Assembly (NCBI GenBank): GCA_037147175.1
Contig: JBAWVS010000071.1
Coordinates: 1 to 9,102 of the forward strand
Length of the DNA stretch: 9,102 nt
Direction: 5' to 3'
Source of the DNA: a bacterium
GTDB taxonomy: Bacteria > Cyanobacteriota > Vampirovibrionia > Gastranaerophilales > UBA9971
Every line of letters begins with the position of its first letter. The stretch's first letter is position 1. Both the position numbers and the translations under genes were made by a program. The notes under the pieces are model-generated. The model had not been told where the DNA came from, did no database searches, and saw only the letters and a program-made list of their open reading frames with translations. This document shows, in pieces, positions 1-6,322 of the stretch.

Positions 1-94
1 AGTGCTTTCGCAAAAAATATTTCATTTCTTAATTACTTTTTCAGAGCACTATAGCCAAAACCGGAGCCCGTGAAGTATTCTCAGTTATAAACCC
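1..94. other. Unassigned window edge
   Basis: No gene can be assigned here. The plus strand has a frame open from the window edge to a TAG at 52-54 and another to a TGA at 71-73; either could be the tail of a gene outside the window, but neither end is recognisable. On the minus strand an ATG at 25-23 opens a frame running off the window (starting MKYFLRKH) without a clear ribosome binding site. AGTGCT at 1-6 and AGCACT at 45-50 are inverted copies, too far apart and without a T-tract to be called a terminator. Confidence 0.3.
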
Positions 95-122
95 AAAAAA
101 GAAGACCGCCTGTAAAGCGGTC
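95..122 (-). terminator. Intrinsic terminator of the small membrane protein pair
   Basis: Read on the minus strand, GACCGC and GCGGTC form a 6-bp GC-rich stem around a 7-nt loop, followed by TTCTTTTTT. It lies 15 nt after the stop of the 33-aa gene, so it ends that transcript. Stem, loop and T-tract are almost the same as those of the terminator at 524-552. Confidence 0.85.
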
Positions 123-136
123 AAAATTTTAAATTT

Positions 137-238
137 TTATATTTCTTTAAATTTTTCAGTATCCTTAATGGAGCTGTAATATAGAACACCTGCTATTATG
201 AGGACACCTGCCAGCCCCAAAATATCATAAAAACTCAT
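137..238 (-). CDS. 33-aa single-pass membrane microprotein
   Basis: This is a 33-residue frame starting MSFYDILGLAGV and ending KFKEI. Residues about 5-21 form one hydrophobic stretch and the tail is charged, so it is predicted to be a single-pass inner-membrane peptide. The start is well supported: AAAGGAG lies 5 nt before the ATG, and the ATG overlaps the TGA of the upstream 79-aa gene as ATGA, the usual arrangement for translational coupling. A terminator follows directly. I do not recognise the family. Possible roles include a small subunit or modulator of the upstream two-helix protein; this is inference from coupling alone. It could be missed by gene callers because of its length. Confidence 0.7.
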   Translation of the reverse strand: MSFYDILGLAGVLIIAGVLYYSSIKDTEKFKEI

Positions 239-474
239 GGTTTCTCCTTTTCAAGTTTATTTATAAGTTTTACTATATATTCATCTCTTTTAAAACAGCC
301 TTTAATTATTATCAAAATAAAAATAAGTCCCAAAATAAACATTATAAGTTCAATTAATCCCTCTTTAATTTTAAAGACAAGACTTGTAGTGCCTGTTGCT
401 AAAAGCAAAAAGACAGTCCATTGGGCATTTCTTAATTGCACTTGATAATTAATTTCTTGTTTTAATTTTTCCAT
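235..474 (-). CDS. 79-aa two-helix membrane protein, function unknown
   Basis: The protein has a polar N-terminus (residues 1-18, MEKLKQEINYQVQLRNAQW), a first hydrophobic segment at about 19-35, a short charged turn (KIKEG), a second very hydrophobic segment at about 40-58, and a Lys/Glu-rich cytoplasmic-type tail. This suggests a small hairpin membrane protein with both ends in the cytoplasm. No catalytic motif is visible. It is the first gene of a pair with the 33-aa microprotein, overlapping it by 4 nt. There is no good Shine-Dalgarno before the ATG, and a TATAAT-like box lies only 6-11 nt upstream, so the mRNA may be nearly leaderless. I do not recognise a named family. Confidence 0.75.
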   Translation of the reverse strand: MEKLKQEINYQVQLRNAQWTVFLLLATGTTSLVFKIKEGLIELIMFILGLIFILIIIKGCFKRDEYIVKLINKLEKEKP

Positions 475-480
475 AAATAA

Positions 481-512
481 ATTATATTATATATTTTTAA
501 TTGTGGCATCAA
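481..512 (-). promoter_or_regulatory. Possible promoter of the 79-aa gene
   Basis: On the minus strand TTGATG (512-507) is followed by overlapping TATAAT boxes at 491-486 (15-nt spacer) and 486-481 (20-nt spacer). Neither spacer is ideal. The box nearest the gene would start transcription almost at the ATG, which fits the missing ribosome binding site. Confidence 0.35.
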
Positions 513-523
513 TTTATAAACAC

Positions 524-552
524 AAAAAAATAAGACCGCCTGTAAAGCGGTC
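524..552 (-). terminator. Intrinsic terminator of the EF-hand-like gene
   Basis: On the minus strand the GACCGC/GCGGTC stem with a 7-nt loop is followed by TTATTTTTTT. It begins 20 nt after the stop of the 195-aa gene. It is a near-duplicate of the terminator at 95-122, including the flanking TTATAAAC on the plus strand. Confidence 0.85.
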
Positions 553-571
553 GGGGGTCTGTTTATATAGT

Positions 572-1159
572 TTATTGAGTTATGGGGTGTGGGGTTTTAA
601 ATTCCTGTTCTAAATTGTTGATGCCGTGCCCAAAATAAAGAATATTTAATTGCTCTTTAACCCTTTCAGGATCTTCTTGTACCATCATCAAAGCGGTGTA
701 AGCTTCTTTAGGAGAAATAACTCCGTTATAAAAATCAACACAATCCTGAAAAATTAGCCAGGTAAGAAATTTCCCGGGAGTAATTTTGCCGTAAGGAGCA
801 ACAAAATCAATAACATAACCTAAAGGACCGGCTTGCTGAGGAAGCAGAGCGCCGTCATTATCCTGATCAAAAGCTTTTATGTAGACTGAAGCATAAGCCA
901 GACCGTATTTATAATCAGGAACACTTGTTTCTTCATCAACGGGCATATAGGTGATATAAGCGGATGCTAAAGCTTCTTGGGCTTCGTTTCTGGAAGCTTC
1001 TTCAAGCCCGATTTCACCGTTCATAAATTGTCTTACTTTTTTGTCGGCGATTTTTTTGATTTCTTCATAGTATTTAACCACGTTATGAGCGGCATTAGCG
1101 CCTCTGCCTTCAGAAGTTTCCGCGTTGTAAGGTCCGTGCAAATTATTGATTAAAATCAT
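572..1159 (-). CDS. 195-aa protein with degenerate EF-hand-like loops
   Basis: The start is firm: GAGGAG lies 8 nt before the ATG. The protein has no signal peptide or membrane segment, so it is probably cytoplasmic unless exported another way. Residues 98-109 (DQDNDGALLPQQ) match the first half of an EF-hand calcium loop, with Asp at positions 1, 3 and 5 and Gly at 6, but Gln replaces the usual Glu at position 12. Similar half-loops with G-x-[IL] occur at residues 47-54 (NGEIGLEE), 123-130 (YGKITPGK) and 145-152 (NGVISPKE); these lack the acidic first half. Each is followed by a helix-like stretch. Calcium binding is therefore possible at one site and doubtful at the others. I do not recognise a named family. 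It is a single-gene unit ending in its own terminator. Confidence 0.8.
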   Translation of the reverse strand: MILINNLHGPYNAETSEGRGANAAHNVVKYYEEIKKIADKKVRQFMNGEIGLEEASRNEAQEALASAYITYMPVDEETSVPDYKYGLAYASVYIKAFDQDNDGALLPQQAGPLGYVIDFVAPYGKITPGKFLTWLIFQDCVDFYNGVISPKEAYTALMMVQEDPERVKEQLNILYFGHGINNLEQEFKTPHPITQ

Positions 1160-1445
1160 CCCTATATCTCCTCTATCCCACTAAACTACGTTTTTTTATC
1201 CCCAAAAAAGGACTGTTTATTAAAAATAAAAAATTCAATCCCTTTATATTAATATAAAAACAAGCGCACCGAAAAAATTGCCCTTTTTGAAAAAATTTTT
1301 TTAAATAATTTAAATTAGATGAAAATTATTTATATTTTTGCCACTCTGAGTTTTCTGTATACTAAGCCTCTTTTGGCATTACAGCTTCTTTTATAATTTT
1401 AAGCAACTTTTGTAATCCTAAATATTTTGACTCCCTTAGTTAATT

Positions 1446-1604
1446 GTCATCCTGAGCGAAACGAAGGATCTGCCCGCCTAAGAACAAAACTTATAAGCCA
1501 AATTAACCTGTCATTGCGAGGAAGCTCAAAGAGCTGACGCGGCAATCCATCCGGACTTTAAAACCAAATAGATTTTCACGCTCCTGTTAGTCGCTCAGAA
1601 TGAC
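1446..1604. repeat. MITE-like element with 14-nt inverted ends
   Basis: GTCATCCTGAGCGA at 1446-1459 is matched by an inverted copy at 1591-1604 with 13 of 14 bases complementary. The left arm continues as an imperfect palindrome (ATCCTGAGCG...GAAGGAT). The 39-nt repeat at 1512-1550 is nested inside. No coding capacity is seen, so it would need a helper in trans if it moves. REP-like sequences with such arms are common in several bacterial groups. Confidence 0.55.
1512..1550. repeat. 39-nt REP-like repeat, copy 1
   Basis: It begins CATTGCGAGGAAGCTC and ends GCGGCAATCCAT. A second copy at 5587-5625 has the same length and matches at 36 of 39 positions. CATTGC and GCAAT(CC) near the ends make it partly palindromic. 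Confidence 0.75.
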
Positions 1605-1711
1605 AAATAAATGGTAAAATCCTGATACAGCTTTAATATCAAAATTCTTGACAAAGAAAAGAACAATTATTGTTTTGTTAATTAACTCAAATCGCCAAAT
1701 CGCCAAAATCG

Positions 1712-1790
1712 TCATTGCGAGCATAATGAAGCAATCTATAATAAATAAAATAGATTGCCACGTCGAGTCTAAAGCCTCTCCTCGCAATGA
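1712..1790. repeat. Nested inverted repeat, REP-like
   Basis: TCATTGCGAG at 1712-1721 is perfectly inverted at 1781-1790 (CTCGCAATGA), and GCAATCTA at 1731-1738 is perfectly inverted at 1751-1758 (TAGATTGC). An AT-rich 12-nt centre lies between. The outer arm shares CATTGCGAG with the 39-nt repeat, so it belongs to the same broad repeat family. As RNA it could form a long hairpin. Confidence 0.7.
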
Positions 1791-1824
1791 AGGATATATT
1801 TAATTAGAGATTCAAGTTAGTTAT

Positions 1825-1851
1825 TTGCCAAAATTATTTTAGATGTATAAT
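1825..1851 (+). promoter_or_regulatory. Possible hppA promoter
   Basis: TTGCCA at 1825-1830 and TATAAT at 1846-1851 are separated by 15 nt, shorter than the usual 17. The -10 match is perfect. This would give a leader of about 70 nt that carries the palindrome at 1871-1885. Confidence 0.35.
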
Positions 1852-1870
1852 TAATTAAATCGTGTCTTTT

Positions 1871-1885
1871 ACTATTATAAATAGT
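1871..1885. promoter_or_regulatory. 15-bp palindrome in the hppA leader, possible operator
   Basis: ACTATT-ATA-AATAGT is a perfect inverted repeat with 6-bp arms, 42 nt before the hppA start. It could be a repressor site or an alternative AT-rich -10 region. In AT-rich DNA it could also be chance. Confidence 0.3.
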
Positions 1886-1926
1886 ATTTATAACTCACGT
1901 TTAAAACAGCTAAGAGGAGAAAAAAA

Positions 1927-4398
1927 GTGAGCTTTTTACCAAAAGTTAGTCGTGTCTTTAGTGCCGCTTTCGTTGCACTAATCGGACTACTGGCTGCATC
2001 AATGCCTTCAATGGCAAGTGAAGCAGATCTTGTAGTTCCAAATTTATCTCAAAATCCGGCAAGCTTCCATTTATTACTTATCGGAATGGGTGTTTGCGTA
2101 GCAGGATTAGTTTACGGGCTTGTGGAATATTTCAACGTAAAAAACAAACCTGCCCACAAATCAATGTTGGAAATAGGAAACCTTATTTTCGAAACCTGTA
2201 AAACATACCTTATCCAACAAGGCAAATTTTTATTAGTACTCGAATTATTCATTGCAGCATGTATCGGATTTTATTTCGGATTTTTGCAGCACATGAAAGC
2301 TTATGAAGTAGCTGCAATCCTTGGAATGTCAGTTGTAGGTATTCTCGGTTCCTATTCAATCGCGTGGTTCGGAATCAGAATGAACACTCTGGCAAACGCA
2401 AGAACCGCATTCGCTTCACTCACAGGAAAACCGTTCCAAATAATGCAGCTTCCTTTAAGAACAGGAATGAGCATCGGACTTTTACTCGTAAGCGTTGAAC
2501 TTTTAATAATGCTTGCAATTTTACTTTTCATACCTGGACACTTAGCAGGCGCTTGCTTTATCGGTTTCGCAATCGGTGAATCACTAGGCGCAAGTGCATT
2601 AAGAGTAGCAGGCGGTATCTTCACAAAAATCGCTGATATCGGTTCTGACTTGATGAAAATCCAGTTCAACATCAAAGAAGATGATCCTAGAAACCCGGGA
2701 GTTATTGCTGATTGTACAGGCGACAACGCAGGCGACAGCGTAGGACCTACGGCTGACGGCTTTGAAACCTACGGTGTAACAGGCGTTGCACTTATCAGTT
2801 TTATTCTTTTAGGCGTTCACGAAGAATTAAAAATCCCTTTACTTACATGGATATTCGTAATGCGTTATTTAATGATAGTAACATCAGTCGTATCTTACTT
2901 CTTGAATAACTTAGTATGCGAATCATTATACGGCAAAAGCAGCAAATTCGATTTCGAAATCCCTTTAACTTCATTAGTATGGGTAACATCAGTTTTATCT
3001 ATCGTAATGACTTTTGCAGTAAGCTACTGGCAGTTAAGTACCTTCTCAAACAACTTGTGGCTGGTACTTTCAATAATAATCAGCTGCGGAACATTAGGAG
3101 CTGCGTTAATTCCTGAATTAACAAAAGTCTTCACAAGCACAAACTCAAAACATACCAAAGAAGTTGTAACCGCATCAAGAGAAGGCGGAGCATCCCTAAC
3201 AATTCTTTCAGGACTTGTATCAGGAAACTTCAGCGGATTCTGGATCGGTTTATCAATCGTTGCTCTTATGGCTGGCTCATATTTCGCAAGCCTGCATCAC
3301 CTTGACGTTATAATGATTTACCCTTCAGTATTTGCTTTCGGGCTTGTAGCGTTCGGCTTCCTCGGAATGGGACCTGTAACAATCGCCGTAGACAGCTACG
3401 GACCAGTTACAGACAACGCGCAATCAGTATATGAACTTTCATTAATCGAAGAAATTCCTAACATCGCCGAAGAAATCAAAAACGACTTCGGATTCGAGCC
3501 TGACTTTGAAAACGGCAAAAAATTGCTGGAAGAAAACGACGGCGCAGGAAATACATTTAAAGCCACCGCAAAACCTGTTCTTATCGGAACAGCTGTTGTC
3601 GGAGCAACCACAATGATATTTTCACTGATTCTTGTAATCAAAAACACACTCGGAGTAAGACCAGAAGACCTACTTAACCTGTTAAATCCTTTCACATTGT
3701 TAGGATTGCTTTGCGGCGGAGCGGTAATATACTGGTTCACGGGCGCATCTATACAGGCAGTATCCACAGGAGCTTACAGAGCAGTAGAATACATTAAAAA
3801 GAACATCAACTTAGACGTTGCAGGCGGCAAAGCTTCAACCGAGAACTCAAAAGAAGTTGTTAAAATCTGTACAGTGTACGCCCAAAAAGGTATGTTCAAC
3901 ATCTTTATCGCATTATTCTCGTTTGCACTGGCTTTTGCCTTCTTCTCCGCGCCGTTTATGACCGGAGCAAACAAAGAAGCACCTGTTGCTTTCTTCGTAA
4001 GCTACCTTGTAGGCATCGCATTATTCGGCTTATACCAAGCAATCTTTATGGCTAATGCCGGCGGATGTTGGGATAACGCTAAAAAAATCGTCGAAACAGA
4101 ACTTTGTGAAAAAGGAACACCTCTTCATGAAGCTACAGTTATCGGCGACACAGTAGGCGACCCTTTCAAAGACACTTCATCAGTTGCAATGAACCCGATT
4201 ATCAAATTCACAACGCTTTTCGGACTTCTTGCAATGGAAATCGCAATCGCAGAAGCTTTCAGACCTTATGCACCTTATGCTGGGGCTTTCTTCTTCGTGG
4301 TTGCACTGGTATTTGTATGGAGATCATTCTATGATATGCAAATCCCCGTTCTCCCCGAAGCTGCTGAAAAAAAAACTGAAGAACTAGCTAACGTATAG
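1927..4398 (+). CDS. hppA: Membrane-integral ion-pumping pyrophosphatase, divergent type
   Basis: The enzyme hydrolyses PPi and uses the energy to pump H+ and/or Na+ across the membrane. The GTG start is supported by AGAGGAG 7 nt upstream. Residues 1-30 look like a signal peptide ending SMA; about 15-16 helices should follow. Family motifs are visible: DIGSDLMK (237-244), EDDPRNP (251-257), GDNAGDSV (265-272), the gate region D277/E280/T281, VDSYGP (488-493), GGCWDNAKK (712-720) and GDTVGDPFKDT (740-750). The usual GKVE after the first motif is shortened and altered. GNTFKA (541-546) has Lys545 where K+-dependent enzymes have Ala, which predicts K+ independence. At 823 aa it is longer than the common 660-730, because of the N-terminus and an acidic insert at about 505-540. 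It resembles the divergent, Na+-regulated H+-pumping clade; the pumped ion is not certain. Confidence 0.95.
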   Translation: MSFLPKVSRVFSAAFVALIGLLAASMPSMASEADLVVPNLSQNPASFHLLLIGMGVCVAGLVYGLVEYFNVKNKPAHKSMLEIGNLIFETCKTYLIQQGKFLLVLELFIAACIGFYFGFLQHMKAYEVAAILGMSVVGILGSYSIAWFGIRMNTLANARTAFASLTGKPFQIMQLPLRTGMSIGLLLVSVELLIMLAILLFIPGHLAGACFIGFAIGESLGASALRVAGGIFTKIADIGSDLMKIQFNIKEDDPRNPGVIADCTGDNAGDSVGPTADGFETYGVTGVALISFILLGVHEELKIPLLTWIFVMRYLMIVTSVVSYFLNNLVCESLYGKSSKFDFEIPLTSLVWVTSVLSIVMTFAVSYWQLSTFSNNLWLVLSIIISCGTLGAALIPELTKVFTSTNSKHTKEVVTASREGGASLTILSGLVSGNFSGFWIGLSIVALMAGSYFASLHHLDVIMIYPSVFAFGLVAFGFLGMGPVTIAVDSYGPVTDNAQSVYELSLIEEIPNIAEEIKNDFGFEPDFENGKKLLEENDGAGNTFKATAKPVLIGTAVVGATTMIFSLILVIKNTLGVRPEDLLNLLNPFTLLGLLCGGAVIYWFTGASIQAVSTGAYRAVEYIKKNINLDVAGGKASTENSKEVVKICTVYAQKGMFNIFIALFSFALAFAFFSAPFMTGANKEAPVAFFVSYLVGIALFGLYQAIFMANAGGCWDNAKKIVETELCEKGTPLHEATVIGDTVGDPFKDTSSVAMNPIIKFTTLFGLLAMEIAIAEAFRPYAPYAGAFFFVVALVFVWRSFYDMQIPVLPEAAEKKTEELANV

Positions 4399-4417
4399 AC
4401 TATTAAAAGAATATACA

Positions 4418-4456
4418 CAAAGAGGCGGACTGAAAAGCCCGCCTCTTTGCTTTTCT
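4418..4456 (+). terminator. Strong intrinsic terminator of hppA
   Basis: CAAAGAGGCGG (4418-4428) and CCGCCTCTTTG (4439-4449) form an 11-bp perfect stem with a 10-nt loop, followed by CTTTTCT. It lies 19 nt after the hppA stop and separates hppA from the next gene, which therefore needs its own promoter. Confidence 0.9.
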
Positions 4457-4551
4457 ATCCCAAATTTTCCGAAAATATTAAAAATAAGGCAATTCTGATA
4501 AATCCTATGTTTTTAATATATTAGAAGGAATTTTAGGAAGAAATAAAACTT

Positions 4552-5577
4552 ATGAACCAAACCATATTAAACAAAGTTACTTCAAGTTTTAACACCCCGA
4601 TAAACAAAGAAAACGAGCAGAATCCACCGCGGATAAACTCGCCAAAACTAAAGCAGCTTGAAAAAGACACCGTCTCTTTCAGCGCAAGACCTTCAACAAA
4701 AAAGATTCAGCACTTTTCTTTAGATATTTTAAAAGCCATTCCTTTTTCCGAGAAAACTCAAAGCTTAAGAGCAGAGGCAGAGCATATATATAACTTTGGA
4801 AAAGGCAAACTCTCAGCATTTAACGACCTTTGCCTCGATATTTTTCCCAACGGAGCCAAGACAACTAGAATTAAGAGTCCCAGATCAATAGAATCAAAAC
4901 TCAGGAACAAAATAAAACAAAATCAGACTAGAGACAAAAATTTAATGAATATTATAGGCGACCTTGCCGGAGCGCGCGGAATAACCGACGGCTCTCCGGA
5001 GGCAACAGACAAAATCGTTAATAATCTTGTTAAAAAAATTGAAGAAAAAGAACTTCAGATAACTTCGATAAGAAATTACAGGGGAACTTATACAGCGCCG
5101 TATTTTTCCCAAAAACATATAGATTTAATTACGGAAGCAAACAGAAAAGCAGGAAACAAAAACATAAAAATACTCAACGGAACCAATTCCATCAAAGAAA
5201 ACGGCTACACCGCAGGCCACATCACGGGTATAACAAAAGACAAATTAAACGTGGAACTCCAGATTAAAGGAAAACTGGTCAACAAAATCGATGAATCGAC
5301 GCATATAATCCACGATCTTTTCGTTGCAAAAGACTCTGCCTGCATCAATTCTCGTAGCAAAAGAAAGCTTTTGGAGCCTGTAATTAAAGCATATAACTCA
5401 TTATCACCTGCTAAAAAAGACAAATACAACAAGTATCTGAATGCTTGCTATCTCGAGGCAAGAAAAGCAGAAATTAACAACAAAAAACTGGTTTTGCCGC
5501 AGCTTATAAACGAAATCCCCGATTGCTTAAACCTTGATAAACTCTGGGATATCGCCCAACAATTCAAACTGTATTAA
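4552..5577 (+). CDS. RelA/SpoT-domain nucleotidyl (pyrophosphate) transferase-like protein
   Basis: The core matches the RelA/SpoT synthetase fold: R106-I-K108 and SIESKLR (112-118) in the ATP-binding region, DLAGAR (137-142) with the metal-binding Asp137, NGYTAGH (217-223) where family members have NGYrSlH with the guanine-stacking Tyr, and VELQIKG (234-240) with the catalytic-type Glu235 and Gln237, then a helix with H251/H254. This predicts transfer of pyrophosphate from ATP to GDP/GTP, or to another acceptor. There is no HD hydrolase, TGS or ACT domain, so it is a small monofunctional type. It is longer (341 aa) than typical small alarmone synthetases (about 200-260): an unstructured N-terminus of about 50 residues ending in DTVSFSARP, a middle insertion (about 145-210), and a helical C-terminus (265-341). 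Start: AGGAAG lies 11 nt upstream, a long spacing. No antitoxin-like neighbour is present. Activity is inferred. Confidence 0.8.
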   Translation: MNQTILNKVTSSFNTPINKENEQNPPRINSPKLKQLEKDTVSFSARPSTKKIQHFSLDILKAIPFSEKTQSLRAEAEHIYNFGKGKLSAFNDLCLDIFPNGAKTTRIKSPRSIESKLRNKIKQNQTRDKNLMNIIGDLAGARGITDGSPEATDKIVNNLVKKIEEKELQITSIRNYRGTYTAPYFSQKHIDLITEANRKAGNKNIKILNGTNSIKENGYTAGHITGITKDKLNVELQIKGKLVNKIDESTHIIHDLFVAKDSACINSRSKRKLLEPVIKAYNSLSPAKKDKYNKYLNACYLEARKAEINNKKLVLPQLINEIPDCLNLDKLWDIAQQFKLY

Positions 5578-5586
5578 CCGCCACGC

Positions 5587-5625
5587 CATTACGAGGGAGC
5601 TCAAAAAGCTGACGCGGCAATCCAT
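5587..5625. repeat. 39-nt REP-like repeat, copy 2, between convergent genes
   Basis: It matches the copy at 1512-1550 at 36 of 39 positions, in the same orientation. It sits in the 64-bp gap between the stops of the RelA/SpoT-like gene and the CxxCxxCC gene. No separate T-tract terminator is visible for either gene, so the repeat may be part of how transcripts end or are stabilised here. Confidence 0.75.
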
Positions 5626-5641
5626 TCAACCAAAACCGCCC

Positions 5642-6286
5642 TCAGGAAAACAATTTTTGATAATCGGGAATATCCATAAATATCCACTCATAAAGCATTC
5701 TGGAATCCCCCATGGGCAACTCCTGAAACGACTCAAGAATCCGCCCGAAACTGATATCGTAAAACTTAGGCTCTGTTTTTATTCCGAAAGCTTCAATTTT
5801 GGCTTTCGAAAAACTTTTTGCCTCGCTATTCCAAACATCTGCATAATTCAAACCCGTGCTGACGCAGTGAGGAAGATGGATTTTAGTTTTCGTATTTTCA
5901 AAATCCCTTGAAATCAAGCCATATGTCCTGCAAATAATAGGACGATAGCTATAAATAGAGCATTTGTCATTTTCAAGAAACGGACAGACATAAAAAAAAT
6001 TATGAACATTCGAGTCATTTTTTAAGAAATTTTGCCTGTTTTTGTATATTTCATGGGCTTTATCTTGCAGGTTCTTTATTTTTTCCTGCGAAAAATGAAG
6101 CTCAAGGCCTTTTTTAAGATACTTATATTCAAGCTCAAAAAGTGGATAATACCCCTTTGTACAGCAAATCCCGCACCCTGCGCTGCATTTAATAAAATCT
6201 TTCTGCTCGTCAAAATAAGAATTTATTTCCTCTGTAAGTTTTGCAAGCTTTAACTGATATTTTTCAAGCACTAAAATTACCTGCAT
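5642..6286 (-). CDS. YkgJ-type CxxCxxCC domain protein (Zn or Fe-S binding)
   Basis: The cysteine pattern is C34-x3-C38-x2-C41-C42, then C101-x7-C109 and C119 in the contexts CPFLEND and RPIICRTYG. This is the signature of the YkgJ/CxxCxxCC family (PF03692), believed to bind zinc or an iron-sulphur cluster; its reaction is not established. A further Cys141 lies in LPHC. There is no signal peptide or membrane segment. The C-terminal 60 residues are not distinctive. The ATG has no ribosome binding site, while a GTG five codons later (position 6271) has CAGG nearby, so the real start may be that GTG, giving 209 aa. It converges on the RelA/SpoT-like gene and is divergent from nothing; upstream lies the terminator of the coat gene. 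Confidence 0.85.
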   Translation of the reverse strand: MQVILVLEKYQLKLAKLTEEINSYFDEQKDFIKCSAGCGICCTKGYYPLFELEYKYLKKGLELHFSQEKIKNLQDKAHEIYKNRQNFLKNDSNVHNFFYVCPFLENDKCSIYSYRPIICRTYGLISRDFENTKTKIHLPHCVSTGLNYADVWNSEAKSFSKAKIEAFGIKTEPKFYDISFGRILESFQELPMGDSRMLYEWIFMDIPDYQKLFS

Positions 6287-6300
6287 ATAAGTGTTTCGAT

Positions 6301-6306
6301 ATTATA
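6301..6306 (-). promoter_or_regulatory. Possible -10 box of the CxxCxxCC gene
   Basis: A perfect TATAAT on the minus strand lies 14 nt before the ATG of the CxxCxxCC gene. No clear -35 is seen; the T-rich tract at the expected place belongs to the coat-gene terminator. A start this close leaves almost no leader before the ATG and favours the GTG start. Confidence 0.35.
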
Positions 6307-6322
6307 TTAAATGAAAATAATT

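Larger units (their letters stand above)
1160..1926. other. 767-bp intergenic region rich in REP-like palindromes
   Basis: This gap separates the divergent 195-aa gene and hppA. Its centre (1446-1790) is made of REP/MITE-like inverted repeats listed separately. The left part (1160-1445) is AT-rich; it must hold the promoter of the 195-aa gene, but I see no convincing pair of boxes there. The right part (1800-1926) holds the hppA leader. A short direct repeat AAATCGCC occurs twice at 1689-1704. The open frame on the minus strand at 1587-1787 runs through the repeats and is not a believable gene. Confidence 0.6.

Noticed and set aside
1319-1396. Plus-strand 25-codon frame resembling a signal peptide (starts MKIIYIFATLSFLY)
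   Set aside because: No Shine-Dalgarno, no mature part and no following frame; could be a decayed remnant but cannot be supported.
1587-1787. Minus-strand open frame of 66 codons
   Set aside because: It runs through the two inverted repeats, and no ribosome binding site was identified for it; an artefact of repeat sequence.
2352-2726. Long open frame antisense to hppA
   Set aside because: Shadow of the hppA codon pattern; hppA motifs are unmistakable on the plus strand. The same applies to 3396-3767 and 3774-3974.
4493-4519. Possible promoter TTCTGA-15-TAATAT for the RelA/SpoT-like gene
   Set aside because: Both boxes are poor and the spacer is short; a promoter must exist after the hppA terminator but cannot be placed from sequence alone.
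4552-6286. Toxin-antitoxin pair (RelA/SpoT-like toxin with CxxCxxCC antitoxin)
   Set aside because: The two genes are convergent with separate transcripts and the CxxCxxCC family is not a known antitoxin; no adjacent co-directional partner is present.
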